Assembly (NCBI GenBank): GCA_019119265.1
Contig: DWXI01000105.1
Location: 1 to 43,045 of the forward strand
DNA: 43,045 nt
Direction: 5' to 3'
From: Candidatus Mediterraneibacter intestinigallinarum
Lineage (GTDB): Bacteria > Bacillota > Clostridia > Lachnospirales > Lachnospiraceae
A program made the translations under genes and the position numbers. A model generated the notes under the pieces. It saw nothing but the letters and a program-made list of their open reading frames with translations, did not search any database and was not told where the DNA came from. How positions within the stretch are numbered: position 1 is the first letter of the stretch; each line of letters opens with the position of its first letter. This document shows, piece after piece, positions 1 through 8,742 of this stretch.

Positions 1-97
1 GGACAATATCCAGTAGCCTTTTGAAAAATGCTTCATAAATACCTTTTACTTTATGTTTTTGAACCGCTGTTTTTTCATAAACTTTATTACTATCCAT
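1..97 (-). CDS. Initiating sugar-1-phosphate transferase (bacterial sugar transferase family), N-terminus only, truncated by window edge
   Basis: Not in ORF track. Reverse-strand ATG at 97 preceded by GAGAGGATACAAA; reads MDSNKVYEKTAVQKHKVKGIYEAFFKRLLDIV..., with the typical 'FKRxLDIV' start of this family; continues past position 1. Confidence 0.7.
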   Translation of the reverse strand, partial: MDSNKVYEKTAVQKHKVKGIYEAFFKRLLDIV

Positions 98-175
98 TTT
101 GTATCCTCTCGTCATAGTCATTCCATATACAGGGGGTGCTGCATACGGTTTATCTATCGCAAAAGACGGGAATTT

Positions 176-1360
176 TTACTCCTGGCTTTCCATATAAGCC
201 TTATACAGCAATCTGCTGTCAAAATTAAACAGCCCTTTCTTTTCAAAAAACTCTTTCACCTTTTCACGGGCTAACACCGGACCGCACATAATCTGCTCGT
301 AATCAATGGCCGGATGGGAATTAATCTCACATAACTTCATCCCATCCTCTGTGATGATGATATCCAACCCAAGATAATCCAGGGATGAGATATGTTGACA
401 AATATCATTGATTTTTTTCTTCACATAACTCCAGTTTGGAAGTCCAAGTTTTTTCCAAACTGCATCTGTATCAGGATGCTTTTCTAACATCCATTTACCA
501 TCCGGGGTAAACCTTTTATACCGAATGCAGAAATCCTTATATTTTCCTGTTTCAAAATCAAATCCAACCCCAACACCGCCTGATGACAGGTTACTAGCGC
601 CACCATTTACAGATGTTCCAAATCTTGCGTAAGAAACAGCACATGACCAAGTTGTCGGTGCATACCTGTCCTCTGTAGGATTCTTGCACATAATTACACG
701 TAAGGTGCATTCGCTGTCCGGCCATACTGCGGCAAGCTCATGGTGTTGATGCGCATATTCCGTTATAATGTAATTGCGCATTGAGTCCTGAATCTCATTG
801 AATCGTTTGATGTCAATCGGTTTGTTATTCTCCTTAATCTCTCCCTCAACAAGTTCCAGCTTAATAAATCCAAGACCTCCCGACGTACCAGAATTAGGTT
901 TCATCGCAAGTATTCCCTTCTCCTTTAAGAGGTTCATAAGGAAATTCTCATCTTTTTTAATATCATCCGGGCAATCCATCAGATAAGTGAACCTGCCACC
1001 GCACTGCTCGTTCTCCACATATACATAATACTCCGGCATCACATCTTCACATCCGTTGCTATTAAGGACATATTTCAACGTGGTCTTATCCAGCCATTTC
1101 AAAAAATGATTGTTCATCGGATGCAGCATGAAGTACTGGTAATCTGGAATATAATCGAGGTAATTATCCTCCGTCAGACCGTAAAGCTCAATACGACCAG
1201 GATAAAATCCTCTTTCCAAAGCCCACTTCTTTTTCTCTTCGTCTTCCACCGGGAAGGCATTTTCGTCATCGCGCAGTTTTTTTACAAACATTTTGGACCA
1301 TTTATAATCCATTCCCAACTCACGCACTTTTTCTAACAACTTTTCATAATTTGTAGCCAT
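176..1360 (-). CDS. Sugar-transfer associated ATP-grasp domain protein (exopolysaccharide locus)
   Basis: 394-aa ORF; ATP-grasp-like text (GILAMKPNSGTSGGLGFIKLE, SSGGVGVGFDFETGKYKD, GLDIIITEDGMKLCEINSHPAID) and EPS locus context. Confidence 0.75.
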   Translation of the reverse strand: MATNYEKLLEKVRELGMDYKWSKMFVKKLRDDENAFPVEDEEKKKWALERGFYPGRIELYGLTEDNYLDYIPDYQYFMLHPMNNHFLKWLDKTTLKYVLNSNGCEDVMPEYYVYVENEQCGGRFTYLMDCPDDIKKDENFLMNLLKEKGILAMKPNSGTSGGLGFIKLELVEGEIKENNKPIDIKRFNEIQDSMRNYIITEYAHQHHELAAVWPDSECTLRVIMCKNPTEDRYAPTTWSCAVSYARFGTSVNGGASNLSSGGVGVGFDFETGKYKDFCIRYKRFTPDGKWMLEKHPDTDAVWKKLGLPNWSYVKKKINDICQHISSLDYLGLDIIITEDGMKLCEINSHPAIDYEQIMCGPVLAREKVKEFFEKKGLFNFDSRLLYKAYMESQE

Positions 1361-1391
1361 TTTGTCCTCCTAACTTTATCTATAGAATTTA

Positions 1392-2651
1392 TTACTCAAA
1401 ACATCCCTTCACAATCTCTATCACTTTCTCCTGCTCCTCCACCGTCATCTTATTATCACTCGGCAGACACAGCCCTCTCTGGAAGATATCCATCCCCACA
1501 TCCAGCGGTTTCCCATCTTTCCCGACAGCTCCGCCTTCTATATAAGCATTAGTCTTCGCCCTGCCATTCCCTTCCCGGGTCACAAACCCGTTCATCCTGT
1601 AGATCGGCTGCATATGCATCGGTTTCCAGATTGGCCTTCCCTCAGCATTATATTTTGCGAGTGTCTCCAGGATTTCTGTCGGACAGCTCTTGCCAGGTTC
1701 GCTGATATATAACGCTTCCTGTTCGCCTCTCACCTGGCGGCACATCGCCTCCGGCTCGATCAGCAGACAGCTCAGCCAGAAATTAGGCTCGCTGTTTTTT
1801 TCATTATATGGATTCATCGATACGGGAAGATCTTTGAAACCTTCTTTGTATCGCTCATAAATTGCTTTCTTCTGAGCAATATGTTCCTCCAGATATGGGA
1901 ACTGCCCTCGGACAACTCCTGCGATCACATTGCTCATCCTGTAGTTATATCCCAGCTCCTCATGCTGGTACCATGGCGCGTTTTCCCTCGACTGGGTGGA
2001 CCATTTCCTTACTTTCTCCGCTGCATCTTCATCATCTGTCAGCAGCATCCCACCTGATGATCCGGTGATGATCTTATTCCCATTGAAAGAAATACAGTTG
2101 TAAGCTCCAAAAGTACCTGTCTGTATCCCCTTATATGAAGCACCCAGAGATTCCGCCGCATCCTCTATAATCACTGCTCCGTGTCTGTCACAGATTTCTT
2201 TGATCTCATCTATTTTTCCCGGTGTTCCATACAGATGGGCAACAACAACTGTCTTCACTTCCGGATACAGTTCAAAAGCTTTCTCCAAAGCTGTCGGATC
2301 CATATTCCAGGTATCATACTCTGTGTCAATAAATACAGGTTCGCCACCCTCATACACCACCGGATTTACCGTGGCGTCAAATGTCATATCCGAACAGAAT
2401 ACTTTTTCTCCCGGTTTCACGCCTGCCAGCTTCACCGCCATATGTAATGCAGCCGTTCCTGCTGATAGGGCAACCGCATATCTGCACCCGATCTTTTCAC
2501 ATGCCAGTCTTTCAGCTTCATTGATATTTTCACCTACAGTAGACATCCAGTTTGTCTCGTAGGCCTGTTTCACATATTCCAGCTCCGGTCCATGCATTGT
2601 CGGACTGGACAGCCACACTTTATTCTGAAAAGGCATAATCTGTTTTTCCAT
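1392..2651 (-). CDS. DegT/DnrJ/EryC1/StrS family aminotransferase
   Basis: 419 aa; AVALSAGTAALHMAVKLAGVKPGEKVFCSDMTFDATVNPVVYEGG, IIEDAAESLGASYKG, SFNGNKIITGSSGGML. Confidence 0.92.
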   Translation of the reverse strand: MEKQIMPFQNKVWLSSPTMHGPELEYVKQAYETNWMSTVGENINEAERLACEKIGCRYAVALSAGTAALHMAVKLAGVKPGEKVFCSDMTFDATVNPVVYEGGEPVFIDTEYDTWNMDPTALEKAFELYPEVKTVVVAHLYGTPGKIDEIKEICDRHGAVIIEDAAESLGASYKGIQTGTFGAYNCISFNGNKIITGSSGGMLLTDDEDAAEKVRKWSTQSRENAPWYQHEELGYNYRMSNVIAGVVRGQFPYLEEHIAQKKAIYERYKEGFKDLPVSMNPYNEKNSEPNFWLSCLLIEPEAMCRQVRGEQEALYISEPGKSCPTEILETLAKYNAEGRPIWKPMHMQPIYRMNGFVTREGNGRAKTNAYIEGGAVGKDGKPLDVGMDIFQRGLCLPSDNKMTVEEQEKVIEIVKGCFE

Positions 2652-2691
2652 AGTTTACACACTCTTTCGTCAAATATTTCCCCACAAAAAT

Positions 2692-2713
2692 AAGAGCCCT
2701 CTTTCAGGCTCTT
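2692..2713 (-). terminator. Hairpin between loaP and aminotransferase gene (terminator-like or antiterminator target)
   Basis: Minus strand AAGAGCC-TGAAAGAG-GGCTCTT followed by ATTTTTG; 7-bp perfect stem. Confidence 0.6.
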
Positions 2714-2749
2714 CTTCTGCATTCTCTTATTCTTATTTTTCTTTATTTC

Positions 2750-3259
2750 TTAAACTCTCTTCTCCACAATCTCCAGCCCGACCACAACCTCCTGCATTCT
2801 CCCGAACATCTCCAGCTCCAGCCTTGCCTTCCTCTTGTGTCTGTCTACTTTCTTTATATATCCTTCCTTTCCCATCAGAGGCCCCTGGGTCACGATGATC
2901 TTCGTGCCCTCTATGATACCCTCGGACATCTTCACCACCTGCTCCTCTCCGCCGAAACCAAGCAGGAAATCTTTCTCTTCCTCTGTTAAAGGAACGATTT
3001 CTTTTCCCGTACCGATCAGCTTCGTAAGGCCGATCACGGTTTTCAACGAATCATAGAGATGATTCAGATCTTCAGTTACGACAAAAACATATCCGGGGAA
3101 CAGGACTTTTTTCTGGATCGTCCATTCTCCCCGGATACGCTTTTTCTCTTCATAGTATGGGATGAAGCAGCGCTCTAACACTGCTTCCGGTATGTTGCTC
3201 CGGCACTGCAGCCGGATGCTCTCCTCAGTGCCCGTCCGCACCTGCAGAACGTACCACAT
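2750..3259 (-). CDS. loaP: LoaP-type specialised NusG antiterminator
   Basis: 169 aa; NGN start MWYVLQVRTGTEESI, FPGYVFV, C-terminal KOW-like GPLMGKEGYIKKVDRHKRKARLELEMFGR; located inside an EPS operon. Confidence 0.85.
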   Translation of the reverse strand: MWYVLQVRTGTEESIRLQCRSNIPEAVLERCFIPYYEEKKRIRGEWTIQKKVLFPGYVFVVTEDLNHLYDSLKTVIGLTKLIGTGKEIVPLTEEEKDFLLGFGGEEQVVKMSEGIIEGTKIIVTQGPLMGKEGYIKKVDRHKRKARLELEMFGRMQEVVVGLEIVEKRV

Positions 3260-3426
3260 ATTCGACAGCCTCCATCTTAGAATAACTGTTCCTGATTTTG
3301 GGTATGCTTCGCCATTCCATCCGGCTCAAAAAAATTAAAACCGCATGAAACGGAAGTTACCCATGATGACCACCTTACCATACAAACGCGACAAAGCGAC
3401 GATTTGATCCGGTTTAGATCTTTTCT

Positions 3427-3590
3427 GTAACAGTTCAGCCATCTGACATCAGAAGACGGATCTATGCTTGCATAAGAATCCGGCTGCTGATGTTCAGATG
3501 TTCTGAGCGCCCGTCAATGAGTAAAACGGTGGCGTTAGCCACGATAAGCACGAAGTGCGGTTTTACGAATGGCGCGAGCTGAACTGCTTA
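3427..3590 (+). repeat. Dispersed structured repeat, copy A (~165 nt)
   Basis: gtaacagttcagccatctga...cgagctgaactgcttac; aligns nearly end to end with the reverse complement of 25362-25526; terminal inverted repeat GTAACAGTTCAG/CTGAACTG(c)TTAC. Confidence 0.85.
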
Positions 3591-3603
3591 CTCTTTATGT
3601 TTA

Positions 3604-3631
3604 GCCATACAGGAAAAGCCCTCTGTATGGC
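3604..3631. other. Inverted repeat/hairpin between capD-like gene and repeat copy A
   Basis: GCCATACAG-(10 nt)-CTGTATGGC, 9-bp perfect stem, no T-tract. Confidence 0.6.
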
Positions 3632-3663
3632 ATGGCCTGTACTCTTCAAACCAATTGTACTGC

Positions 3664-5541
3664 TTACTGATTATGTTCCAGATCCGGATGATACGTTGGC
3701 ACGATCTCTGCCACGATCTCCTTGATCTTGTCAGATTCAGCCCGACTTTCTTTGTCAAGTAATTCCAGTTTATGCTTAAAGTCTTCATCATCCATCTCAA
3801 TCGGTTTCCCGATAAAGATAAGTTCGTTTTCTGTCTCCTGCATGCCTTCTTCGTCCATGAGGAGTTCTTCGTAAAGCTTTTCGCCAGGTCTCAGACCTGT
3901 GTATACGATCTTAATGTCGTCATCCGGCACGAATCCTGACAGTCTGATCAGATTTCTCGCCAGATCGTCGATCTTGACCGGCTCGCCCATATCCAGGACG
4001 AAGATCTCGCCTCCGTGCGCGTAATAAGACGCCTGGAGCACGAGGGAAACTGCTTCCGGTATTGTCATAAAGTAGCGGATGATCCGCTTATCTGTCACGG
4101 TCACCGGACCGCCTTCCGCGATCTGCTTCTTAAAGAGCGGAATCACGCTTCCGTTACTTCCCAGCACGTTTCCGAAACGGACAGCTACGAAGTCGGTATC
4201 GGACTGGCGGTTCATCATCTGTACCACCATCTCGCAGAGACGTTTGGACGCTCCCATGATATTCGTCGGGTTTACCGCCTTATCCGTTGAGATAAGGACG
4301 AACTTCTTTACGCCCCAGCGTGCTGCTGACTGTGCCACTTTATAAGTACCCTCAACATTATTCTTAATCGCCTCATTCGGGCTGTCCTCCATAAGCGGCA
4401 CGTGTTTGTGTGCTGCTGCATGGAAAATTACCTCAGGCCGGTACTTCTCGATGATACTGTCTACACGCCGTGTATTCCGGACGGAACCGATCAGGGTGAT
4501 CAGATTGAGTTCCGGATGTTTTCTCTTTAATTCCTGCTGGATCGTATATGCATTATTTTCGTAAATGTCAAAGATGATCAGTGCTGCCGGTTCGGACCGC
4601 GCGATCTGACGGCACAGCTCGCTTCCGATGGATCCGCCTCCGCCTGTCACCATGATGACCTTGCCTTTCAGAGACTTGAGGATCTCGGAATTGTTCACCT
4701 TCACCTGGGCTCGCCCGAGGAGATCCGTGATTTCCACATCTCTCAGCTTGGTAACGCTGACTTCTTCGTTCAGAAGCTGATATACGCCCGGAACCGTCTG
4801 CATCTTGCATCCCGTATTCTTGCAGATGTTAAGGATCGCTTTCCGGTTGGCTCCCGTAGTTGCCGGTATCGCGTAAATGATTCTCGTTATACCATATTCT
4901 TTTACTTTTTCTTCTATATCATACCTGTTTCCTACGATCGGCACTCCCTCCAGAAGTCTGCCCTTCTTGTTGGGATTGTCGTCGATCACGCAGCAGACCT
5001 TGCTGTGAAGGTGACTGCTTGTCTGTAATTCCCTGATCAGCACCTGTCCTGCCTGACCGCCGCCGATGATCATAACACGCTCAACTGCCGTGCTACCGTC
5101 ATTTTCCATATTTTTCGTAACGGACCGGATCAGGCGGTAAGCAAATCTGAGAGCTGTAGTCATCAGTATGCTGAACACATATCCGATAAAAAAGTATGAT
5201 CTCGGCATACGAAGATCCATGGCAAATATCCCTGCTGTATATAGGAATATAAGCGCGATATAAGACCATATGATACGCTTTGCTTCATCCAGCCCTGCAA
5301 ACCGCCAGATACTGTGATACAGACGGAACCCGTAGAATACCACGACTGTTATAACGGTCCAGTAGGGCATAGACCAGAAATATCCTTCCAGATACTCCCT
5401 GGGGATATTGGAAAATATAAAATCAAATCTCAGCAGCAGCGCTGCCAGGTATGAAACTAATATTGAAACTATATCCAGGAACAACAGCAGGATTGCCCGT
5501 TTCATCCATATGTAGTCGCCCCTCTTCTTTTGTCCACACAT
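3664..5541 (-). CDS. Membrane-bound polysaccharide biosynthesis NDP-sugar epimerase/dehydratase (CapD/FlaA1/PglF-like)
   Basis: 625 aa; N-terminal TM segments, VMIIGGGQAGQ and VMVTGGGGSIGSELCRQ nucleotide-binding motifs, FHAAAHKHVPLMEDSP, ISTDKAVNPTNIMGASKR. Confidence 0.93.
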   Translation of the reverse strand: MCGQKKRGDYIWMKRAILLLFLDIVSILVSYLAALLLRFDFIFSNIPREYLEGYFWSMPYWTVITVVVFYGFRLYHSIWRFAGLDEAKRIIWSYIALIFLYTAGIFAMDLRMPRSYFFIGYVFSILMTTALRFAYRLIRSVTKNMENDGSTAVERVMIIGGGQAGQVLIRELQTSSHLHSKVCCVIDDNPNKKGRLLEGVPIVGNRYDIEEKVKEYGITRIIYAIPATTGANRKAILNICKNTGCKMQTVPGVYQLLNEEVSVTKLRDVEITDLLGRAQVKVNNSEILKSLKGKVIMVTGGGGSIGSELCRQIARSEPAALIIFDIYENNAYTIQQELKRKHPELNLITLIGSVRNTRRVDSIIEKYRPEVIFHAAAHKHVPLMEDSPNEAIKNNVEGTYKVAQSAARWGVKKFVLISTDKAVNPTNIMGASKRLCEMVVQMMNRQSDTDFVAVRFGNVLGSNGSVIPLFKKQIAEGGPVTVTDKRIIRYFMTIPEAVSLVLQASYYAHGGEIFVLDMGEPVKIDDLARNLIRLSGFVPDDDIKIVYTGLRPGEKLYEELLMDEEGMQETENELIFIGKPIEMDDEDFKHKLELLDKESRAESDKIKEIVAEIVPTYHPDLEHNQ

Positions 5542-5559
5542 TTCTTCAACTATCCTTTA

Positions 5560-5682
5560 TTATCCTTGCTGTTTTGTTGAGAAGGAACTTTTCTTGTTCC
5601 AGTTTCTCCTGATAAAAATCACGATCCCTGCTACGGCTGCCAAGGCTGTAGATACGATCGCCATAGTCTGATCTACATTCAT
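5560..5682 (-). CDS. Small single-TM protein (40 aa), EPS operon
   Basis: Below ORF-track size cutoff. Reverse strand reads MNVDQTMAIVSTALAAVAGIVIFIRRNWNKKSSFSTKQQG*, purine-rich GAGGGTGAAG ribosome-binding region upstream. Confidence 0.6.
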   Translation of the reverse strand: MNVDQTMAIVSTALAAVAGIVIFIRRNWNKKSSFSTKQQG

Positions 5683-5749
5683 CTTCTTCACCCTCTTCTT
5701 TCCCGGTCCTGTCCGGAACCTGTTATACTGCTACTTTACTCCCTGTTCC

Positions 5750-7225
5750 TTATTCACCGTTTAACACCTGCTGCATCTTTGCACTGATCTCAGATACAGA
5801 TGCATCGTCAGGCCACATGACATACAGAAGCTGTGATCCGGATGAATAACATGCCTGATTGTCTCCTGTTCCTACTGCAGCTGTGGATTCGATATCCCAG
5901 CTGCTCGCCTCTGATAACTGTTTATTAATAAATCCGGCCATCTCTGTCCGTGTCATGTTCGTCTCAACACTGTCGCTCACGCTTGTGATAAGCTGGCTCG
6001 CATTCACGAGCATTGCCGGCGACATTGCTTTCTGGAGGATTGCAGTCAGAACCGCCTCCTGGTTCTTACCTCTCTGGTTGTCTCCGCTTGCGAAACTGTA
6101 TCTCTCCCTTGAGAACGCGAGCGCCTGCTCGCCGTTCAGATGGTTTGTTCCTTCTGTAAACTGATATCCGCCTGCTTCGAAGCTGTACTCCGAGTTGACG
6201 TCTACACCTCCCAGGGCATCTACAATCTTGATCAGCGAAGTAAAGTTTACTCTCGCATAGTATGTGATGTCAATCCCGTAAAGGTTTTCCAGCGTGGCCA
6301 TAGACACATCCACACCGTAGATTCCGGCGTGGGTCAGCTTATCGCGCTGTTCCCCGGAAATGCCTGGTATCGTCACGTAATAATCTCTCGGCGTTGTCGA
6401 CAGCAGGATCTTATGTGTATTCGGATTTACCGTCATAATAATGTTTACATCGCTTCGGCTGTTCGTCGTGATCGGTCCGGACACGTCGATTCCGCTGATA
6501 TAGATATTGAACGGCTCATCGACGCTGACCTCTGTCTCCTCCTGCTCGATCTCTGTCTCGATACCATACTGGTACAGGATGCGCACCTGGTCGGAATATC
6601 CCTCGATTGCTTCCTCAATAATGCTTGTGAAAGCTTCGTTATAGACGCCTGCTCCGATTTCTCCGTCCAGCAGGGCCTGTCCTACTTCCTGAACAGACTC
6701 AAACTCTTCCAGATCCGGCGCCTGCCCGATCACTTTCTCTATATCGTCCAGCATAAGCTGATTGTTCTCCTGATCCAGAGTTGTCTGTGTGCCGAACTTA
6801 TAATCTTTTGCATCCAGTATATTCTCTGCGTCGTCATCTTTCCTCACGACAACGATCATGTTGTCAGTCTTATAAGTCGCCCCTCCTACGTCGGCAAGCA
6901 TCCGATCGGCGCGGTATATATAGTAAGTTGCAACACCGAGCGCTATACTGATCAGTACGCTCAGAACTATCCCCAGGATAAACAGTTTATTTTTGACAAA
7001 CTGAAGCCCGAACATAACGCCGAAGAGAACTAACAGCACCACAAAAAGTACCGCAATATATGTTCCCGGCACCATTCCGCTGTTCCAGATGACCGCGGTA
7101 AAGACCACCGTCAGCAGAAGCTGCAGCAGTACGATGAGTTTACCTGCCAGATTCTTCTCCAGTACATTTGCTTTGGCAATATACCGCTTGCCTTTGTACT
7201 TATTGGAATGTCTGTGTGTACTCAT
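5750..7225 (-). CDS. LytR-CpsA-Psr (LCP) family cell-wall polymer transferase
   Basis: 491 aa; N-terminal TMs, LCP core FNIYISGIDVSGPI...RSDVNIIMTVNPNTHKILLSTTPRDYYV...DKLTHAGIYGVDVSMATLENLYGI...ALAFSRERYSFASGDNQRGKNQEAVL. Confidence 0.93.
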   Translation of the reverse strand: MSTHRHSNKYKGKRYIAKANVLEKNLAGKLIVLLQLLLTVVFTAVIWNSGMVPGTYIAVLFVVLLVLFGVMFGLQFVKNKLFILGIVLSVLISIALGVATYYIYRADRMLADVGGATYKTDNMIVVVRKDDDAENILDAKDYKFGTQTTLDQENNQLMLDDIEKVIGQAPDLEEFESVQEVGQALLDGEIGAGVYNEAFTSIIEEAIEGYSDQVRILYQYGIETEIEQEETEVSVDEPFNIYISGIDVSGPITTNSRSDVNIIMTVNPNTHKILLSTTPRDYYVTIPGISGEQRDKLTHAGIYGVDVSMATLENLYGIDITYYARVNFTSLIKIVDALGGVDVNSEYSFEAGGYQFTEGTNHLNGEQALAFSRERYSFASGDNQRGKNQEAVLTAILQKAMSPAMLVNASQLITSVSDSVETNMTRTEMAGFINKQLSEASSWDIESTAAVGTGDNQACYSSGSQLLYVMWPDDASVSEISAKMQQVLNGE

Positions 7226-7271
7226 TTGTATCTGTCTCCTTTTTCACAGCACTGCATGAACTGTGCCGTAT

Positions 7272-7955
7272 TTATTTATTCCCGTTTCCGTAGTAATTGC
7301 CGTAATATTTTTCGTAGTACTTATTCTGCTTCATATCCACTTTGTTGAGGACTACACCGAGGATCGGGCATCCTGTCTTCTCCAGCTGCTCCTTTACCGT
7401 ACGGACGAATTTATAACTTACCGACTTGGCCGCAACGACGAGTACGGATGCATCGCAGACTTTTGAGATGACGGCTGCATCGATCACGCTTCCCAGCGGC
7501 GGCGCATCTATGATCACATAATCATAATTGGCTTTCGCATTTTCAATCAGATGCGCGAAGCGCTTCTGACCGAGGAGCTCTGACGGGTTTGGCGGAACGA
7601 CTCCGGCAAAGATCACAAACAGCCCCGCCTCCTGAGTCCTGCATATGACGTCGTTTAAGTCTGCCTGTCCGGACAGATAGTGGCTCAGCCCCTTTACTTC
7701 TTCCGTTACTCTGTGTCTTCCTACCAGAACGGACTTACGCAGATCGGCGTCGACAAAGAGAACTCTCTTCCCGCTTTCCACCAGCGCCAACGCCAGTCCG
7801 ATAGACACAGTACTTTTTCCTTCGTTCGGCGTGCTGCTTGTCAGCACGATCGCTTTATTATCTGAACCGGAGAACTCCAGATTCGTACGAAGCGTCTTGT
7901 ATGCTTCGTTGCTCCGGTAATCTTTTGCAATATTTTTTAACGTAACTGTCTGCAT
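7272..7955 (-). CDS. cpsD: BY-kinase (CpsD/CapB tyrosine autokinase)
   Basis: 227 aa; Walker A SSTPNEGKST, A' VLFVDADLRKS, B VIIDAPP, C-terminal Tyr cluster KYYEKYYGNYYGNGNK. Confidence 0.92.
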   Translation of the reverse strand: MQTVTLKNIAKDYRSNEAYKTLRTNLEFSGSDNKAIVLTSSTPNEGKSTVSIGLALALVESGKRVLFVDADLRKSVLVGRHRVTEEVKGLSHYLSGQADLNDVICRTQEAGLFVIFAGVVPPNPSELLGQKRFAHLIENAKANYDYVIIDAPPLGSVIDAAVISKVCDASVLVVAAKSVSYKFVRTVKEQLEKTGCPILGVVLNKVDMKQNKYYEKYYGNYYGNGNK

Positions 7956-7968
7956 CGGTATCTCCCTC

Positions 7969-8742
7969 CTAATGCTTCATTCTCTTTGCCATTTTACGTG
8001 TTGAACGCCGTTTCGTCCTTTTGACTTTCTGCGGCGCGCCCTCCTGGATCGGAATGGAAGTCAGCACATTCAGGCCCAGATAATTTTCCACATCATCCGG
8101 AGTTTTGATCGTGTCATCCAGTATATAGATCAGTACAAGTATACCGACCGCCAGCACAATACCAAGCATTCCGCCAATGGCCGTGTTCCTCATCACAGAC
8201 GGGGAAGACGGGCTCTGCGGCAGGTTTGCCTCTTCAATCGTGTTTACCGCTTCGATATCCATGATTTCCTTGATCTTGGTACTTGCTGATTCCCTCAGGG
8301 CGTCGGCTATTTCCCGCGCCAATTCGGGATCTTCGTTTTCTACCTGTATCGTCAGGATACGGGTATTCTCTGTATTTGTTGTGGTAATCATACCGCTGAG
8401 ATCGTCGGTGGTCATTTCCAGATTAAGCACCGATATAACTTCTTCAAGCACAGTACGGCTCTTGATGAGCTCCATGTAATCCTGTGTCAGCTGAGTTCCT
8501 GTCTGCAGATCGCTTGACGTCACGCCTGCAGTTCCGTCTGACCTGTTCAAGACATACATACTGGTCGATGATGTGTACTTAGGAGTAATAAACAGCTGGG
8601 TTCCTGCAAAAGCCGCCAGGGCTGTGAGGATTCCCACCAGTATGATGATGTGTATCTTGCCTAACAGCACGCTGAACAGTTCTGTCAGATCAATAGTTAT
8701 TTCATCATTTTCAAAATCACGTGTTGCTCTGTCCTGATTCAT
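7969..8742 (-). CDS. cpsC: Wzz/CpsC-like chain length determinant, kinase adaptor
   Basis: 257 aa; two TM segments, Wzz region IDLTELFSVLLGKIHIIILVGILTALAAFAGTQLFITPKYTSSTSMYVL, PQSPSSPS motif before second TM. Confidence 0.9.
   Translation of the reverse strand: MNQDRATRDFENDEITIDLTELFSVLLGKIHIIILVGILTALAAFAGTQLFITPKYTSSTSMYVLNRSDGTAGVTSSDLQTGTQLTQDYMELIKSRTVLEEVISVLNLEMTTDDLSGMITTTNTENTRILTIQVENEDPELAREIADALRESASTKIKEIMDIEAVNTIEEANLPQSPSSPSVMRNTAIGGMLGIVLAVGILVLIYILDDTIKTPDDVENYLGLNVLTSIPIQEGAPQKVKRTKRRSTRKMAKRMKH

Noticed and set aside
6140-7033. 297-aa plus-strand ORF
   Set aside because: Fully antisense to the LCP gene, which has clear motifs; composition is a mirror-frame artefact with no family-like motif.
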